A stretch of DNA of 64,000 nucleotides from Neokomagataea tanensis (lineage in GTDB: Bacteria; Pseudomonadota; Alphaproteobacteria; Acetobacterales; Acetobacteraceae). Positions 37,382 through 44,894 of the stretch are shown here, piece by piece. Positions within the stretch are counted from its first letter, which is position 1. The number at the start of each line of letters is the position of its first letter. Location of the stretch: assembly GCF_006542335.1 (NCBI RefSeq), contig NZ_CP032486.1, positions 1 to 64,000 on the forward strand, written 5' to 3'. The notes under the pieces are model-generated. The model made no database searches, was not told where the DNA came from, and saw only the letters and a program-made list of their open reading frames with translations. Made by a program: the position numbers and the translations under genes.

Positions 37382-38774
37382 ATGGGGTGGTTGCCGTCCT
37401 CCCCTAACGGCATCGGTATGTGCCAACGTGGTAGATGTGAATAGCCACGAGTAAGAGAGAACGGCAGATGAACGATACGATGATTGGCATTGATCTGGCA
37501 AAGAACGTTTTCCAGATTCACGCAGCTTCCATCACGGGGGATTTACTGTTCCGCAAGAAGATCCGCCGTCCACAATTCCTTTAGTTTATGGCCAGCCAAC
37601 CGGCGGCGCTTGTTATCATGGAAGCGTGTGGAAGTGCTCATTATTGGGCACGGGAATTGGTGAATGCGGGTCACGAGGTAAAGCTGATCGCACCGCAATA
37701 TGTGCGCCCGTTCGTCAAACGCCAGAAGAACGACGCAGCTGACGCTGAAGCGATTGTTATTGCTGCCCGGCAGCCGGAGATGCGCTTTGTGACACCCAAA
37801 GCAGAAGATCAGCAGGCACGGACCGTTTTATATCGTTGCCGTGATCGACTGGTTCACCAGCGCACTGAACTGGTGAATGCTCTTCGCAGCACGCTTTATG
37901 AGTTTGGTCTGGTGGTTCCGAAAGGAATGACCTATCTCAAGCGCCTTGAAGAGATGGTCGACGATGAAAGCGTTCGTCTTCCAACTCTTGTTCGTCAGGA
38001 ATGTCGGGACCTTCTCGAACAGATCGACGCGCAGTCAAGGAAGATTGCAGAAAAGACCCGTGCGATGGTCAGGCTTTCGCAAGAGAGCGGTGTGGCTCAG
38101 CGTCTGGAGACAATGCCTGGGGTCGGGCCTTTGACGGCCCTGGCCGTGGAAGCTTTTGCACCTGCAATGGAGACTTTTCGCTGCGGACGCGATTTTGCGG
38201 CTTGGCTTGGGCTGGTTCCAAAGCAGTTTTCGTCTGGTGGCAAGGAAAGGCTCGGGCGGGTTTCGAAGGCCGGCCAGGCTGACATTCGGCGATTGTTGAT
38301 CATAGGGGCAATGTCGCGTGTAGGCTGGGCGGGGCGTAAACCTCCCGTTCCGGGCTCCTGGCTGGCCCGGATGATGGCCTGCAAGCCGCGTATGCTCGTC
38401 GCGATCGCGCTGGCCAACAAAATGGCCCGAACGATTTGGGCCATGCTGACAAAACACGAAAATTATCGGGATCCGGTTCTGACTGCTGCGAGATGAGTTG
38501 AACTCAGTCGTATGTAAGCAGAACCGGTAAAGGGGTGTGAGAAAGCGACGACCCATATGGGCGCATGATCGAGCCGATCCGGATTAGGAAAACCAGCCAA
38601 GGGCTCAGTGTTCTCAAATACGGAACAGAGATTTGGACCCGATCCGCAGATCACCATATCGGCCAGCGGCTTTTGTAAATGCCGCGTTCAAAGGCCTGAC
38701 AGAAGACCGCAATCGATCACTCGCACATCAGGGCCAGAAACTTCTTGCATTTCAGACGGCAACCACAGAAGCCC
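37382..38774 (+). mobile_element. IS110-family element, copy A
   Basis: Together with the 15-bp TIR remnant before it (37367-37381) this region is repeated, apparently without change, in inverted orientation at 61998-63405. It holds a transposase gene plus about 280 bp of noncoding sequence downstream, as IS110 elements do for their bridge RNA or end regions. There are no terminal inverted repeats, as expected for this family. The exact right boundary is inferred from where the two copies diverge. Confidence 0.8.
37468..38496 (+). pseudogene. IS110-family transposase with in-frame TAG at codon 39
   Basis: ATG 37468 opens MNDTMIGIDLAKNVFQIH, the start of the DEDD RuvC-like domain (Asp9). Codon 39 (37582-37584) is TAG; the frame then continues for over 300 residues: MEACGSAHYWARELVNAGH, RQKNDAADAEAIVIAARQ and the C-terminal transposase domain with TMPGVGPLTALAVEAF and the Ser-bearing KQFSSGGKERLGRVSKAG. 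Apart from the TAG it is intact, and the other copy has the same TAG. Either readthrough, restart, supply in trans, or a defect copied by recombination. Confidence 0.85.
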
Positions 38775-39060
38775 GAGGAAGTCGGTGATCAGATCTCGCG
38801 TCGAGTGCGTCTTTGTCGATCAAAAATCACAGACAAGACTGTTCGTCCGAACCGTAGGCTTAACGCGGGCCACTATGAGGATCGATCTGGCCAATATCGT
38901 CCATAATATACGCCGCTTTCTCCTTCTGGAGCGGATTAACGCCGCTCCGTAGCAATCCAGAGTATGAAACCCTCTCTTTGCTCAAAGCGCAGGGTGAAAA
39001 TCAGGACCAGGAACCAGAAATCAAGCGCAAGGGCAATCAATCAAGGGCTCTTCGAACTCT
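38775..39060 (+). pseudogene. IS5-family transposase, extreme C-terminus
   Basis: Plus-strand frame RKSVIRSRVECVFVDQKSQT...NIVHNIRRFLLLERINAAP and stop at 38949, the counterpart of 15570-15720, followed by the IS5 noncoding end shared with 15460-15560. Cut at the left by the IS110 element. From 38866 on it is part of the inverted duplication; before that it differs from the 15.7 kb copy at many positions. Confidence 0.85.
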
Positions 39061-39066
39061 CCAATA

Positions 39067-39792
39067 TTAATCAGAAATATTATGTAAATTAATCATATTA
39101 AAAGACGAATCTTTTTGTATTTTACTTACATATTCCTTTATAAAATCCCAATTTGATTTTTTGTTAAAATTTTTATTTAGAGAAATCCATCCTTCTACAT
39201 CCCAAATAAATTCATTATTAGGGTTTTTAATTAAAGAAGACCACCCTTCTACAGGGTCACTTGGTATTGTATTTTTCTTTTGATCCTTAGAAGGTTCATT
39301 CGATAATGACGATGGCGTCATGATTAAAATACCAATTAACTCACCTTCACGTGAAAATATGTGGCCTACAAAGGTGCCAGTACACGCTCTTGGTTGACAT
39401 GTTGTAAAAAATACGAGGTTGGAAATTTCCTGATTTCCATTTGGAACAGTATTTGATTCAGCCGTTTTGTACGTAGATATAATATCATCTTTAGTATTTT
39501 TAGATAATTTATTAAAATATTTTGTCTTTAACAAACTAAATTCGCAATCTTCGAAATTATTAAATTCTCTACCTGAAAGAGACATCAGATAATCATTGAA
39601 ATCTATATCTGAAAACTTTGTATTCGAATTATACCTTCTAGGTATTTTTGCTATTATTTCTTTTAAATAAATAGGAAGCCTTTTGTAATTACAAAAATTA
39701 TTTATTGGAATATCTTTTTCTTTGGAAAAAGATATTCCAATATTTATTGTATTTAATATTATCATAAATATAATTAAGAAAATTTTAATCAT
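39067..39792 (-). CDS. putative periplasmic immunity protein with Ivy-like CxPxxC loop, copy 2
   Basis: 241 aa. The signal peptide is complete (FLIIFMIILNTINIGIS, cleavage near residue 22-23), followed by KEKDIPINNFCNYKR. Otherwise nearly identical to copy 1 with a dozen substitutions. The core TTCQPRACTGTFVGHIFSR with its two Cys resembles the active-site-blocking loop of Ivy lysozyme inhibitors. The codons for the signal-peptide end form a perfect DNA hairpin (39703-39742). It lies directly downstream of the lysozyme-like toxin tail, so a protective role against that toxin is the best guess. Verify by structure prediction. Confidence 0.55.
   Translation of the reverse strand: MIKIFLIIFMIILNTINIGISFSKEKDIPINNFCNYKRLPIYLKEIIAKIPRRYNSNTKFSDIDFNDYLMSLSGREFNNFEDCEFSLLKTKYFNKLSKNTKDDIISTYKTAESNTVPNGNQEISNLVFFTTCQPRACTGTFVGHIFSREGELIGILIMTPSSLSNEPSKDQKKNTIPSDPVEGWSSLIKNPNNEFIWDVEGWISLNKNFNKKSNWDFIKEYVSKIQKDSSFNMINLHNISD
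39703..39742. repeat. perfect 18-bp palindrome inside the Ivy-like gene
   Basis: Arms TATTGGAATATCTTTTTC and GAAAAAGATATTCCAATA with a 4-nt loop TTTG. In copy 1 (14772-15455) the palindrome is gone, together with one of two flanking CAATAAAT repeats. Confidence 0.85.
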
Positions 39793-39827
39793 TCTACTTC
39801 TCCAAGAAGTCTCGTATTATCTAATTA

Positions 39828-40070
39828 TCGGGAATCTTTAATTCCAAAAATTTGTTTTATATTATCTGATGCTTCTTTATAGTTTTCTGTACGGAAACTA
39901 CTCCATAATTGGTGCTTTGCTACAGCTGCGTTATCCTTACTAGAAACATAACCAAATCCTGGCCCCATAACATATGACAAATCTATAATTGCAGTTTGTA
40001 CCTTAGCAGGTAAATCTTTAAATTTTTTCCCCGTACTATCTTTATCAAATAGCCTCGCTACCCTCTGGGC
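39828..40070 (-). pseudogene. T4-lysozyme/pesticin-like toxin tail, longer copy
   Basis: The frame enters from the IS6 end at 40070 and reads AQRVARLFDKDSTGKKFKD, LPAKVQTAIIDLSYVMGPGF and SFRTENYKEASDNIKQIFG, then stops at TAA (39828) where copy 1 has TCA and continues for nine codons. The LPxxVQTAIIDLxYxMG stretch matches the helix that precedes the substrate-cleft end of T4-type lysozymes. The upstream catalytic Glu half and any delivery domains were removed by the IS. AT-rich like its immunity partner. Confidence 0.55.
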
Positions 40071-40905
40071 GGCCCTGTTGCAAAGTTAAGTCTGGGTCGC
40101 GTGGATCTCTTTTGTTTTGATTTTCAAACGGTGTAAACTCCGGATTGTCTCTCGATGAGACGCACTTCTCCCATGATGCCCTCTTGGAATTGGAAGAGTT
40201 CAGCTTGTCCCTTTTTCAAGGCGCGCATGACCTCAAAACCCTTAATCGTCGCATAAGCGGTTTTCAGGCTTTTGAAGCCACGGACAGGTTTAATCAGTTG
40301 TTTCAGCTTGCCGTGATCGGCCTCAATCACGTTGTTCAGAGACTTCACCTGACGGTATTTCACCGTATCGGGAAGCTTACCGTTCTTCTTGAGTTCGTTG
40401 ATGGCTATGCCGTAGGTTGGGGCTTTATCCGTGTTGATTGTCTCGGGCTTCTCCCAGTCCCTCAGGCCATTCAAAGCTTTGCCCAGAAAGCGTTTGGCAG
40501 CCTTGGCGTTCCGGGTCTGTGAGAGGAAGAAATCAATCGTATCCCCATCCTTATCGACCGCCCGATAGAGATACGCCCATTTCCCTTTGATCTTGATGCA
40601 GGTATCATCAACCCGCCAGCTGCTGGAAAACCCCGGGCGTTTCCAATACCAGCGGGGGCGTTTTTCCATCTCGGGTGTATACCTCTGAACCCAGCGGTAG
40701 ATCGTTGAATGATCAACGCTCACACCGCGTTCACAGAGCATGGTTTCAAGGTCGCGGTAACTAATCCCATACCGACAATACCAGCGCACTGCCCATAGGA
40801 TCACTTCACCACAAAAATGACGGCCCTTGAAATCACGCATCTACCAAGCCCTACGCTAACACCGGCAGCGGTTTCCAACAGGATGCTCAACTTTGCAACA
40901 GGGCC
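40071..40905 (-). mobile_element. IS6-family element (type A), complete
   Basis: 835 bp with GGCCCTGTTGCAAAGTTAAG at the left and AACTTTGCAACAGGGCC at the right. It is the only copy in the window with both ends and an uninterrupted transposase. The flanks do not share an 8-bp duplication, so adjacent DNA has been rearranged, as IS6-type cointegration and deletion would do. Likely the source of transposase for the defective copies. Confidence 0.92.
40124..40840 (-). CDS. IS6-family transposase (type A), full length
   Basis: 238 aa. Helix-turn-helix at the N-terminus (YRDLETMLCERGVSVDHSTI); catalytic Asp in WRVDDTCIKIKGKW, Asp in INTDKAPTYG and Glu in NNVIEADHGKLKQ. The last residues (RLIERQSGVYTV) differ from the usual RLIERQFSF because of base changes near 40130. 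The DDT in place of DET after the first Asp is the only unusual core residue. Confidence 0.9.
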   Translation of the reverse strand: MRDFKGRHFCGEVILWAVRWYCRYGISYRDLETMLCERGVSVDHSTIYRWVQRYTPEMEKRPRWYWKRPGFSSSWRVDDTCIKIKGKWAYLYRAVDKDGDTIDFFLSQTRNAKAAKRFLGKALNGLRDWEKPETINTDKAPTYGIAINELKKNGKLPDTVKYRQVKSLNNVIEADHGKLKQLIKPVRGFKSLKTAYATIKGFEVMRALKKGQAELFQFQEGIMGEVRLIERQSGVYTV

Positions 40906-41316
40906 GCCCGTGAGTACGGAATAAGCCGAGAAACCCTCTATCAATATCTGAGGGCTTATCCGAATGGCGGTGTTCGCATACGGCCAGTAAAAGAGGTTGT
41001 TCAAGACGCATCTATGGACGCAAAGCCTTTCATTGCGACCCTTATTCTGAACATTCAGAGTAAGTCGGCCTCCGGACCGAGCCTTTCCTCGGTTCGAGCT
41101 GAGATCGAAGACATGCTAGCGGAAGATTATGATGTGCAGAAGAACGAGAAGGGCGAGTATAGATTAGCTATTCCTGCTGAGTACACGCGCACAGAGCACG
41201 ATCTCACTGCTGAGATAGCGGATCTCTTTGCCGAAATTGATGTCATTGCTGAAGAGTATGACTGTACGGCCATTGCAACGCTTCGTGAGGTGGAAGGGCA
41301 GGGGCGGGTTTGGTGA
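40906..41316 (+). CDS. hypothetical protein, 5' end cut by IS6; begins with resolvase-like HTH
   Basis: The frame is open from the IS6 end and reads AREYGISRETLYQYLR, which looks like the C-terminal helix-turn-helix of serine recombinases, then passes an ATG at 41014 and continues as MDAKPFIATLILNIQ...EIADLFAEIDVIAEEYDC to 41316. Either a resolvase tail happens to be in frame with a separate 100-aa gene (start 41014), or this is one protein with an HTH and an acidic C-terminal domain. I do not recognise the second part. Confidence 0.45.
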   Translation, partial: AREYGISRETLYQYLRAYPNGGVRIRPVKEVVQDASMDAKPFIATLILNIQSKSASGPSLSSVRAEIEDMLAEDYDVQKNEKGEYRLAIPAEYTRTEHDLTAEIADLFAEIDVIAEEYDCTAIATLREVEGQGRVW

Positions 41317-41534
41317 GCTCGTGCTTAGCAGGCCTGACCACAATTACTTACATAGCCCTTGGCTCGGCCGAGCAGCCCAGCCAAGGGCTGGCTACGGGGG
41401 AGTGCGGAAGGTCGGCTGTTTCCAATGATATGGCAAATAGCGGACATGTAATTTAATGCCGCAGACTGATTTTTATACCTTTCAATGAATCCATATGTTA
41501 TAAAGTGACTAGTTTTATGGTCAGGAGAAGCATT

Positions 41535-41777
41535 GTGCAGACTGTGAATTTGGTGGATGCAAAAGCCCACCTCAGTCGTCTGGTAGATCAGGCCATGCAG
41601 GGAGAACCTGTACGTATTATGCGTCGGGGAAAAGTTGTTGCACAGATCGACAAAGTTACACTTAAGCGTAAACCCGTTGATTTGAACGCTTTACGCACTC
41701 TCACAGCAAGCATGGCACCCCAGACAGTGTCCGCACGAGAGATGGTGCGGGATATGCGAGACGAGGCACGATATTGA
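41535..41777 (+). CDS. type II antitoxin, Phd/YefM family
   Basis: 80 aa from GTG 41535, chosen because AGGAG lies 7 nt upstream (an earlier in-frame codon lacks this). The sequence MQTVNLVDAKAHLSRLVDQAMQ then GEPVRIMRRGKVVAQI is the Phd/YefM DNA-binding half; the C-terminal half should wrap the toxin. It binds and neutralises the PIN-domain toxin encoded next, with which it overlaps by 4 nt, and probably represses the operon. Confidence 0.9.
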   Translation: MQTVNLVDAKAHLSRLVDQAMQGEPVRIMRRGKVVAQIDKVTLKRKPVDLNALRTLTASMAPQTVSAREMVRDMRDEARY

Positions 41778-42199
41778 GCATCTATATCGATACATCCGTT
41801 CTAGTTGCAGCCCTGACCAACGAGGCTGAGACAGATCGGATGCAATCTTGGCTGGCTAGTCAAAATCCTGACGTGTTGTATGTAAGCGACTGGGTCGCGA
41901 CTGAATTCTCTTCAGCGCTTTCAATCAAATTGCGGACTGGTCAGATTACCGTCGCCGATCGGGCAAATGCGTTGGCCCTTTTTACTCGCTTGTCCGCTGA
42001 AAGCTTTCAGATTCTACCCGTGACAACACAGCAGTTTAGGGCTGCTGCGCGCTTTTCTGATCAATATACGTTGGGGCTGCGTGCAGGTGATGCTTTGCAT
42101 CTTGCTGTATGTGCCGATCATGGAGCTACACTATGCACTCTTGATAAGCGCCTCGCTGAGGCAGGCCCCAATATTGGCATAAACACAAAATTACTATGA
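41774..42199 (+). CDS. vapC: VapC-type PIN-domain toxin
   Basis: 141 aa starting at TTG inside the antitoxin stop (TTGA). PIN-domain ribonuclease: Asp6 in YIDTSVLVAAL, Glu in VATEFSSALSIK, Asp in GLRAGDALHLA and Asp in LCTLDKRLAEA make up the acidic metal site. It should cleave RNA when the antitoxin is lost. Intact, so the module may help keep the plasmid. Confidence 0.92.
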   Translation: MSIYIDTSVLVAALTNEAETDRMQSWLASQNPDVLYVSDWVATEFSSALSIKLRTGQITVADRANALALFTRLSAESFQILPVTTQQFRAAARFSDQYTLGLRAGDALHLAVCADHGATLCTLDKRLAEAGPNIGINTKLL

Positions 42200-42302
42200 T
42201 TTGTCGGTCGTGGGGGGCGAACGGAAGGTCCGATTTCGGGCTGAGAGCCTTGGAAGCAGACTTCCTCCACGACGCTAGTATTCAAATAGATACAATATGT
42301 CA

Positions 42303-42329
42303 TTGACGTATAAGTCATTGGCCTACAAT
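42303..42329 (+). promoter_or_regulatory. possible promoter/operator of the HigB-like operon
   Basis: TTGACG and TACAAT are 15 bp apart, 9 bp before the ATG, so the transcript may be nearly leaderless; no ribosome-binding site is visible. Two copies of GTCATTG (around 42299 and 42314) could be an operator for the antitoxin. Confidence 0.3.
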
Positions 42330-42337
42330 TATCTTGT

Positions 42338-42679
42338 ATGACAAAATTGCAAACCGTTGTTGAGTTGCCTGAATTCATTAAACGGGCGAGAGCCATAATG
42401 TCAGATGTAGAACGGACAGGTCTCATTAACATGCTGGCGAGAGAGCCTGCTGCTGGAATATTTTTAGGAGGTGGTCTCCGCAAAATACGCTTTTCACGAG
42501 ATGGTAGCGGTAAGAGTGGGGGCGATAGAACACTCTACGTTTTCGGTGGAACGCATATGCCCATCTTTCTGCTGACCGTTTTTGCTAAAAACGAGAAAGA
42601 CAATTTTACGAAGATCGAGCAAACACACCCTATCCAAGTCAGTAAAACCTTGGTGGCCAGATATGGAGAAAAATCATGA
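42338..42679 (+). CDS. RelE/HigB-family toxin
   Basis: 113 aa. The pattern VVELPEFIKRARAIMSDVER, GGGLRKIRFSRDGSGKSGGDRTLY and LTVFAKNEKDNFTKIE is that of the HigB-2/RelE-like toxins that cut mRNA at the ribosome; the basic KIRF and the KNEKDN(F) regions are conserved. The downstream antitoxin overlaps by 4 nt. Toxin first, antitoxin second, as in hig loci. Confidence 0.88.
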   Translation: MTKLQTVVELPEFIKRARAIMSDVERTGLINMLAREPAAGIFLGGGLRKIRFSRDGSGKSGGDRTLYVFGGTHMPIFLLTVFAKNEKDNFTKIEQTHPIQVSKTLVARYGEKS

Positions 42680-42966
42680 GCGCCTATAACAGTATCCTAC
42701 AAGGGCTGAACGAAGCCCTTGCATATGCTGATGACCAGGATGTCAAAGCTCACGCTCATCATATTCAGGTTCCCACAGTTAATGTGGCGGCTATTCGGGG
42801 TCAAACCGGCTTGTCACAAGCACAATTTGCGAAAAGTATCGGCGTAGCGAAAGGCACGCTGTTGAATTGGGAACATGGTCGTCGCCAGCCAACGGGACCG
42901 GCTCAAGTGCTCTTGGCTATGCTGGAGAAGAACCCTTCACTAGTGAGTGATCTTTTAAGCGCATAA
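42676..42966 (+). CDS. HigA/NadS-like XRE antitoxin
   Basis: 96 aa. The helix-turn-helix AIRGQTGLSQAQFAKSIGVAKGTLLNWEHGRRQPTGPA occupies residues about 38-75 and is the type found paired with HigB-like toxins. It should neutralise the preceding toxin and repress the operon. Start ATG overlaps the toxin stop. Confidence 0.9.
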   Translation: MSAYNSILQGLNEALAYADDQDVKAHAHHIQVPTVNVAAIRGQTGLSQAQFAKSIGVAKGTLLNWEHGRRQPTGPAQVLLAMLEKNPSLVSDLLSA

Positions 42967-43053
42967 GCTAATGTTTTATGATGAGGCTTTATCGGTATGA
43001 AAAAGCCTCATCTACGGGGGATGCGTGCATCCGCACTCTCTAGCACGAGCAAG

Positions 43054-43129
43054 TTAATGTGCCATCACCACTCACTGGTATTTTACTCATCGGCGTCATC
43101 TAGCAGGCCAAACTTAACGTGACACCACC
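43054..43129. mobile_element. type B IS end fragments
   Basis: TTAATGTGCCATCACC (43054-43069) is a right end. 43074-43129 is a left end read backwards (ACTGGTATTTTACTCATCGG to AACTTAACGTGACACCACC). Two ends in tandem with no transposase between them: a scar of deletion or excision. Confidence 0.75.
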
Positions 43130-43149
43130 AATAAATTGATATACGAGCG

Positions 43150-44223
43150 TTATAGGCTCATTTTTTTACTAAGATATTTAGAAATTATTGGTGCGGTAAT
43201 AATAACTATTATAAATCTTAATATTTGCATTGCCATGACAAATGGCATGTCTACCGGGGCTGATTCTGCAATGATAGCAATCGAATCTGATCCACCAGGA
43301 CTCATAGCTAAATAAGCAGTAAGAATATCTATTTTATAAAATTTTACCAGAATAACTGAAAATAATCCACACACACCGATAAGAGTAAGCGTTGAAATCA
43401 ATATTTTTGGCAAAAAATTTAAAGATTTTACAATGATATCACGGTCAAACTTTAATCCTATACTCCATCCTATTATTACATAGCATGTAAATAGTAACCA
43501 ATAAGGGAGTTCTATATTAACAATATTAAAGTTTTGTAGTATAGCTCCTATTATTATAGGAAAAAGTAAAGACCCAGAAGACGATTTTAGTGATTTTGCC
43601 ACCATGACTAAGAAAAATGTCAACAAAATATTTTCAAATAAAACTAGATAATCTAAATGATAAAACGTATTATGGTACACAATTTTATTTTGGTATGAAG
43701 TTTTTCGGTTAATAAAAAACTCTATTACAGATGCAATTATAGTAGCGCATATAACTCGTAAGTATTGCATGACAGCTACTAAACGAACATCAGCTCCGTA
43801 TGCCTCTCCTAAGATAGTCATTGCATAAGCAGCTCCTGGGGAGGATCCCCAGATGGCTGTTGTCCCAGGGAGTAACTTCATCTTTGTCAATAAGAAACCT
43901 ATAAATGTACTTGTAAATATTATTACTAATACACCTAAGAAAAATGGTATATAATGGGAATATATTTCAGGAAGCACAGATGACTTCAAGCTTTTCGCTA
44001 TCAGTAATCCTAAAAAGCCTTGAGACAAGGAAAATAAATAGTTATTTATTTTTATTGTTGTTTTTGTTTTTTTTAATGAGAAAATAATTGATCCGATCAT
44101 TGGTCCCAGCAAAAAAGATGCTGGGACATGAATTACATTAAGTATGAAGGTCGAAAGTATGGATACAGTCGATAAGATTGCCCATTCAAAATATTTTTGG
44201 TTTTTTACTATTAATAAATTCAT
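43150..44223 (-). CDS. AbrB-family membrane protein (PF05145-like)
   Basis: 357 aa with about ten hydrophobic helices in two related halves, each with a Gly/Pro-rich motif: ASFLLGPMIGSIIF in the first and SLLFPIIIGAILQN in the second; the longer signature GSSPGAAYAMTILGEAYGADVRLVAVMQYLR pairs with MSPGGSDSIAIIAESAPVDMPFVMAMQILR (each quoted piece is a separate half). This is the AbrB/ammonia-monooxygenase-related transporter-like family (not the AbrB DNA-binding protein). Substrate unknown. It is AT-rich and lies 5 nt after the isochorismatase-like gene, so both are probably one operon regulated by the LysR gene upstream. Confidence 0.8.
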   Translation of the reverse strand: MNLLIVKNQKYFEWAILSTVSILSTFILNVIHVPASFLLGPMIGSIIFSLKKTKTTIKINNYLFSLSQGFLGLLIAKSLKSSVLPEIYSHYIPFFLGVLVIIFTSTFIGFLLTKMKLLPGTTAIWGSSPGAAYAMTILGEAYGADVRLVAVMQYLRVICATIIASVIEFFINRKTSYQNKIVYHNTFYHLDYLVLFENILLTFFLVMVAKSLKSSSGSLLFPIIIGAILQNFNIVNIELPYWLLFTCYVIIGWSIGLKFDRDIIVKSLNFLPKILISTLTLIGVCGLFSVILVKFYKIDILTAYLAMSPGGSDSIAIIAESAPVDMPFVMAMQILRFIIVIITAPIISKYLSKKMSL

Positions 44224-44228
44224 ATTAA

Positions 44229-44801
44229 TTACATTCCAGCCATATCATCTAAGTTAATTATTTTAGATATTTCCTGTAAAATTTTCATGTCGACATAGTG
44301 CTCGTCTTCAGTCGACGCCGCGCAGGCTGGTTCGCAAACGAAAACCTCGTAATCACGATCATGTGCGTCACGAACGGTCGATTGTACTGCCCAAGTACTG
44401 CTCACTCCAGCTATAATTAAACGATCGATTTTATTAGCTCTTAAGATTGCTTCCAGTTTTGTACAATAAAATCCGCTGACTCTTGGTTTTTCTATAATGA
44501 TATCAGAAAGATTTACTTCAAGATTTGGATGAAAGTCCGTACCTCTCTCACGGAGGTTAATTGCGTTATATTTATGAGCTAAACCGAATAATTGAGAGTT
44601 TTTGGGTTGTTCAACATAGCTGGGAGAGAATCCAACTTTCACGAGAATTTTTAGCCAGTTTTTATCATGGGCGATTTTTAACGCATGATTTGCCTTTTCT
44701 ATCACCTGCCGACGTATAACTTCATTAGCTGCACTAGGAATTTTTCCTGATACGTCAGCTATGTCAATGATATAGTCTAACCCTATAAAGGCCGTATTCA
44801 T
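44229..44801 (-). CDS. isochorismatase-fold hydrolase-like protein lacking the usual Cys
   Basis: 190 aa. Fold motifs are present: the Asp near the N-terminus (FIGLDYIIDIA), Lys in IIEKPRVSGFYCTKLEA, and the strand-helix IIAGVSSTWAVQSTVRDAHDRDYEV followed by CEPACAASTEDEH. In ordinary isochorismatases and amidohydrolases of this fold the nucleophilic Cys occupies the second last position of TNxCV; here that place is Ala (STWAV). So it may not be a cysteine hydrolase in the normal sense. Same operon as the AbrB-like transporter. Confidence 0.75.
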   Translation of the reverse strand: MNTAFIGLDYIIDIADVSGKIPSAANEVIRRQVIEKANHALKIAHDKNWLKILVKVGFSPSYVEQPKNSQLFGLAHKYNAINLRERGTDFHPNLEVNLSDIIIEKPRVSGFYCTKLEAILRANKIDRLIIAGVSSTWAVQSTVRDAHDRDYEVFVCEPACAASTEDEHYVDMKILQEISKIINLDDMAGM

Positions 44802-44894
44802 ATCATGTGTCCTTTTGCTAATTTTATGATGTTCTACAAAAACACTATTGCTCGATTAGGATCGAGAGGGTTGTTGTGACCACATGGTCGTTTT

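Larger units (their letters stand above)
38866..39987 (-). repeat. duplicated toxin-tail/immunity segment, copy 2
   Basis: Inverted counterpart of 14577-15656, longer by 42 bp because the Ivy-like gene is undeleted here. It carries the IS5 3' end, the Ivy-like gene and most of the toxin tail. Confidence 0.9.
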
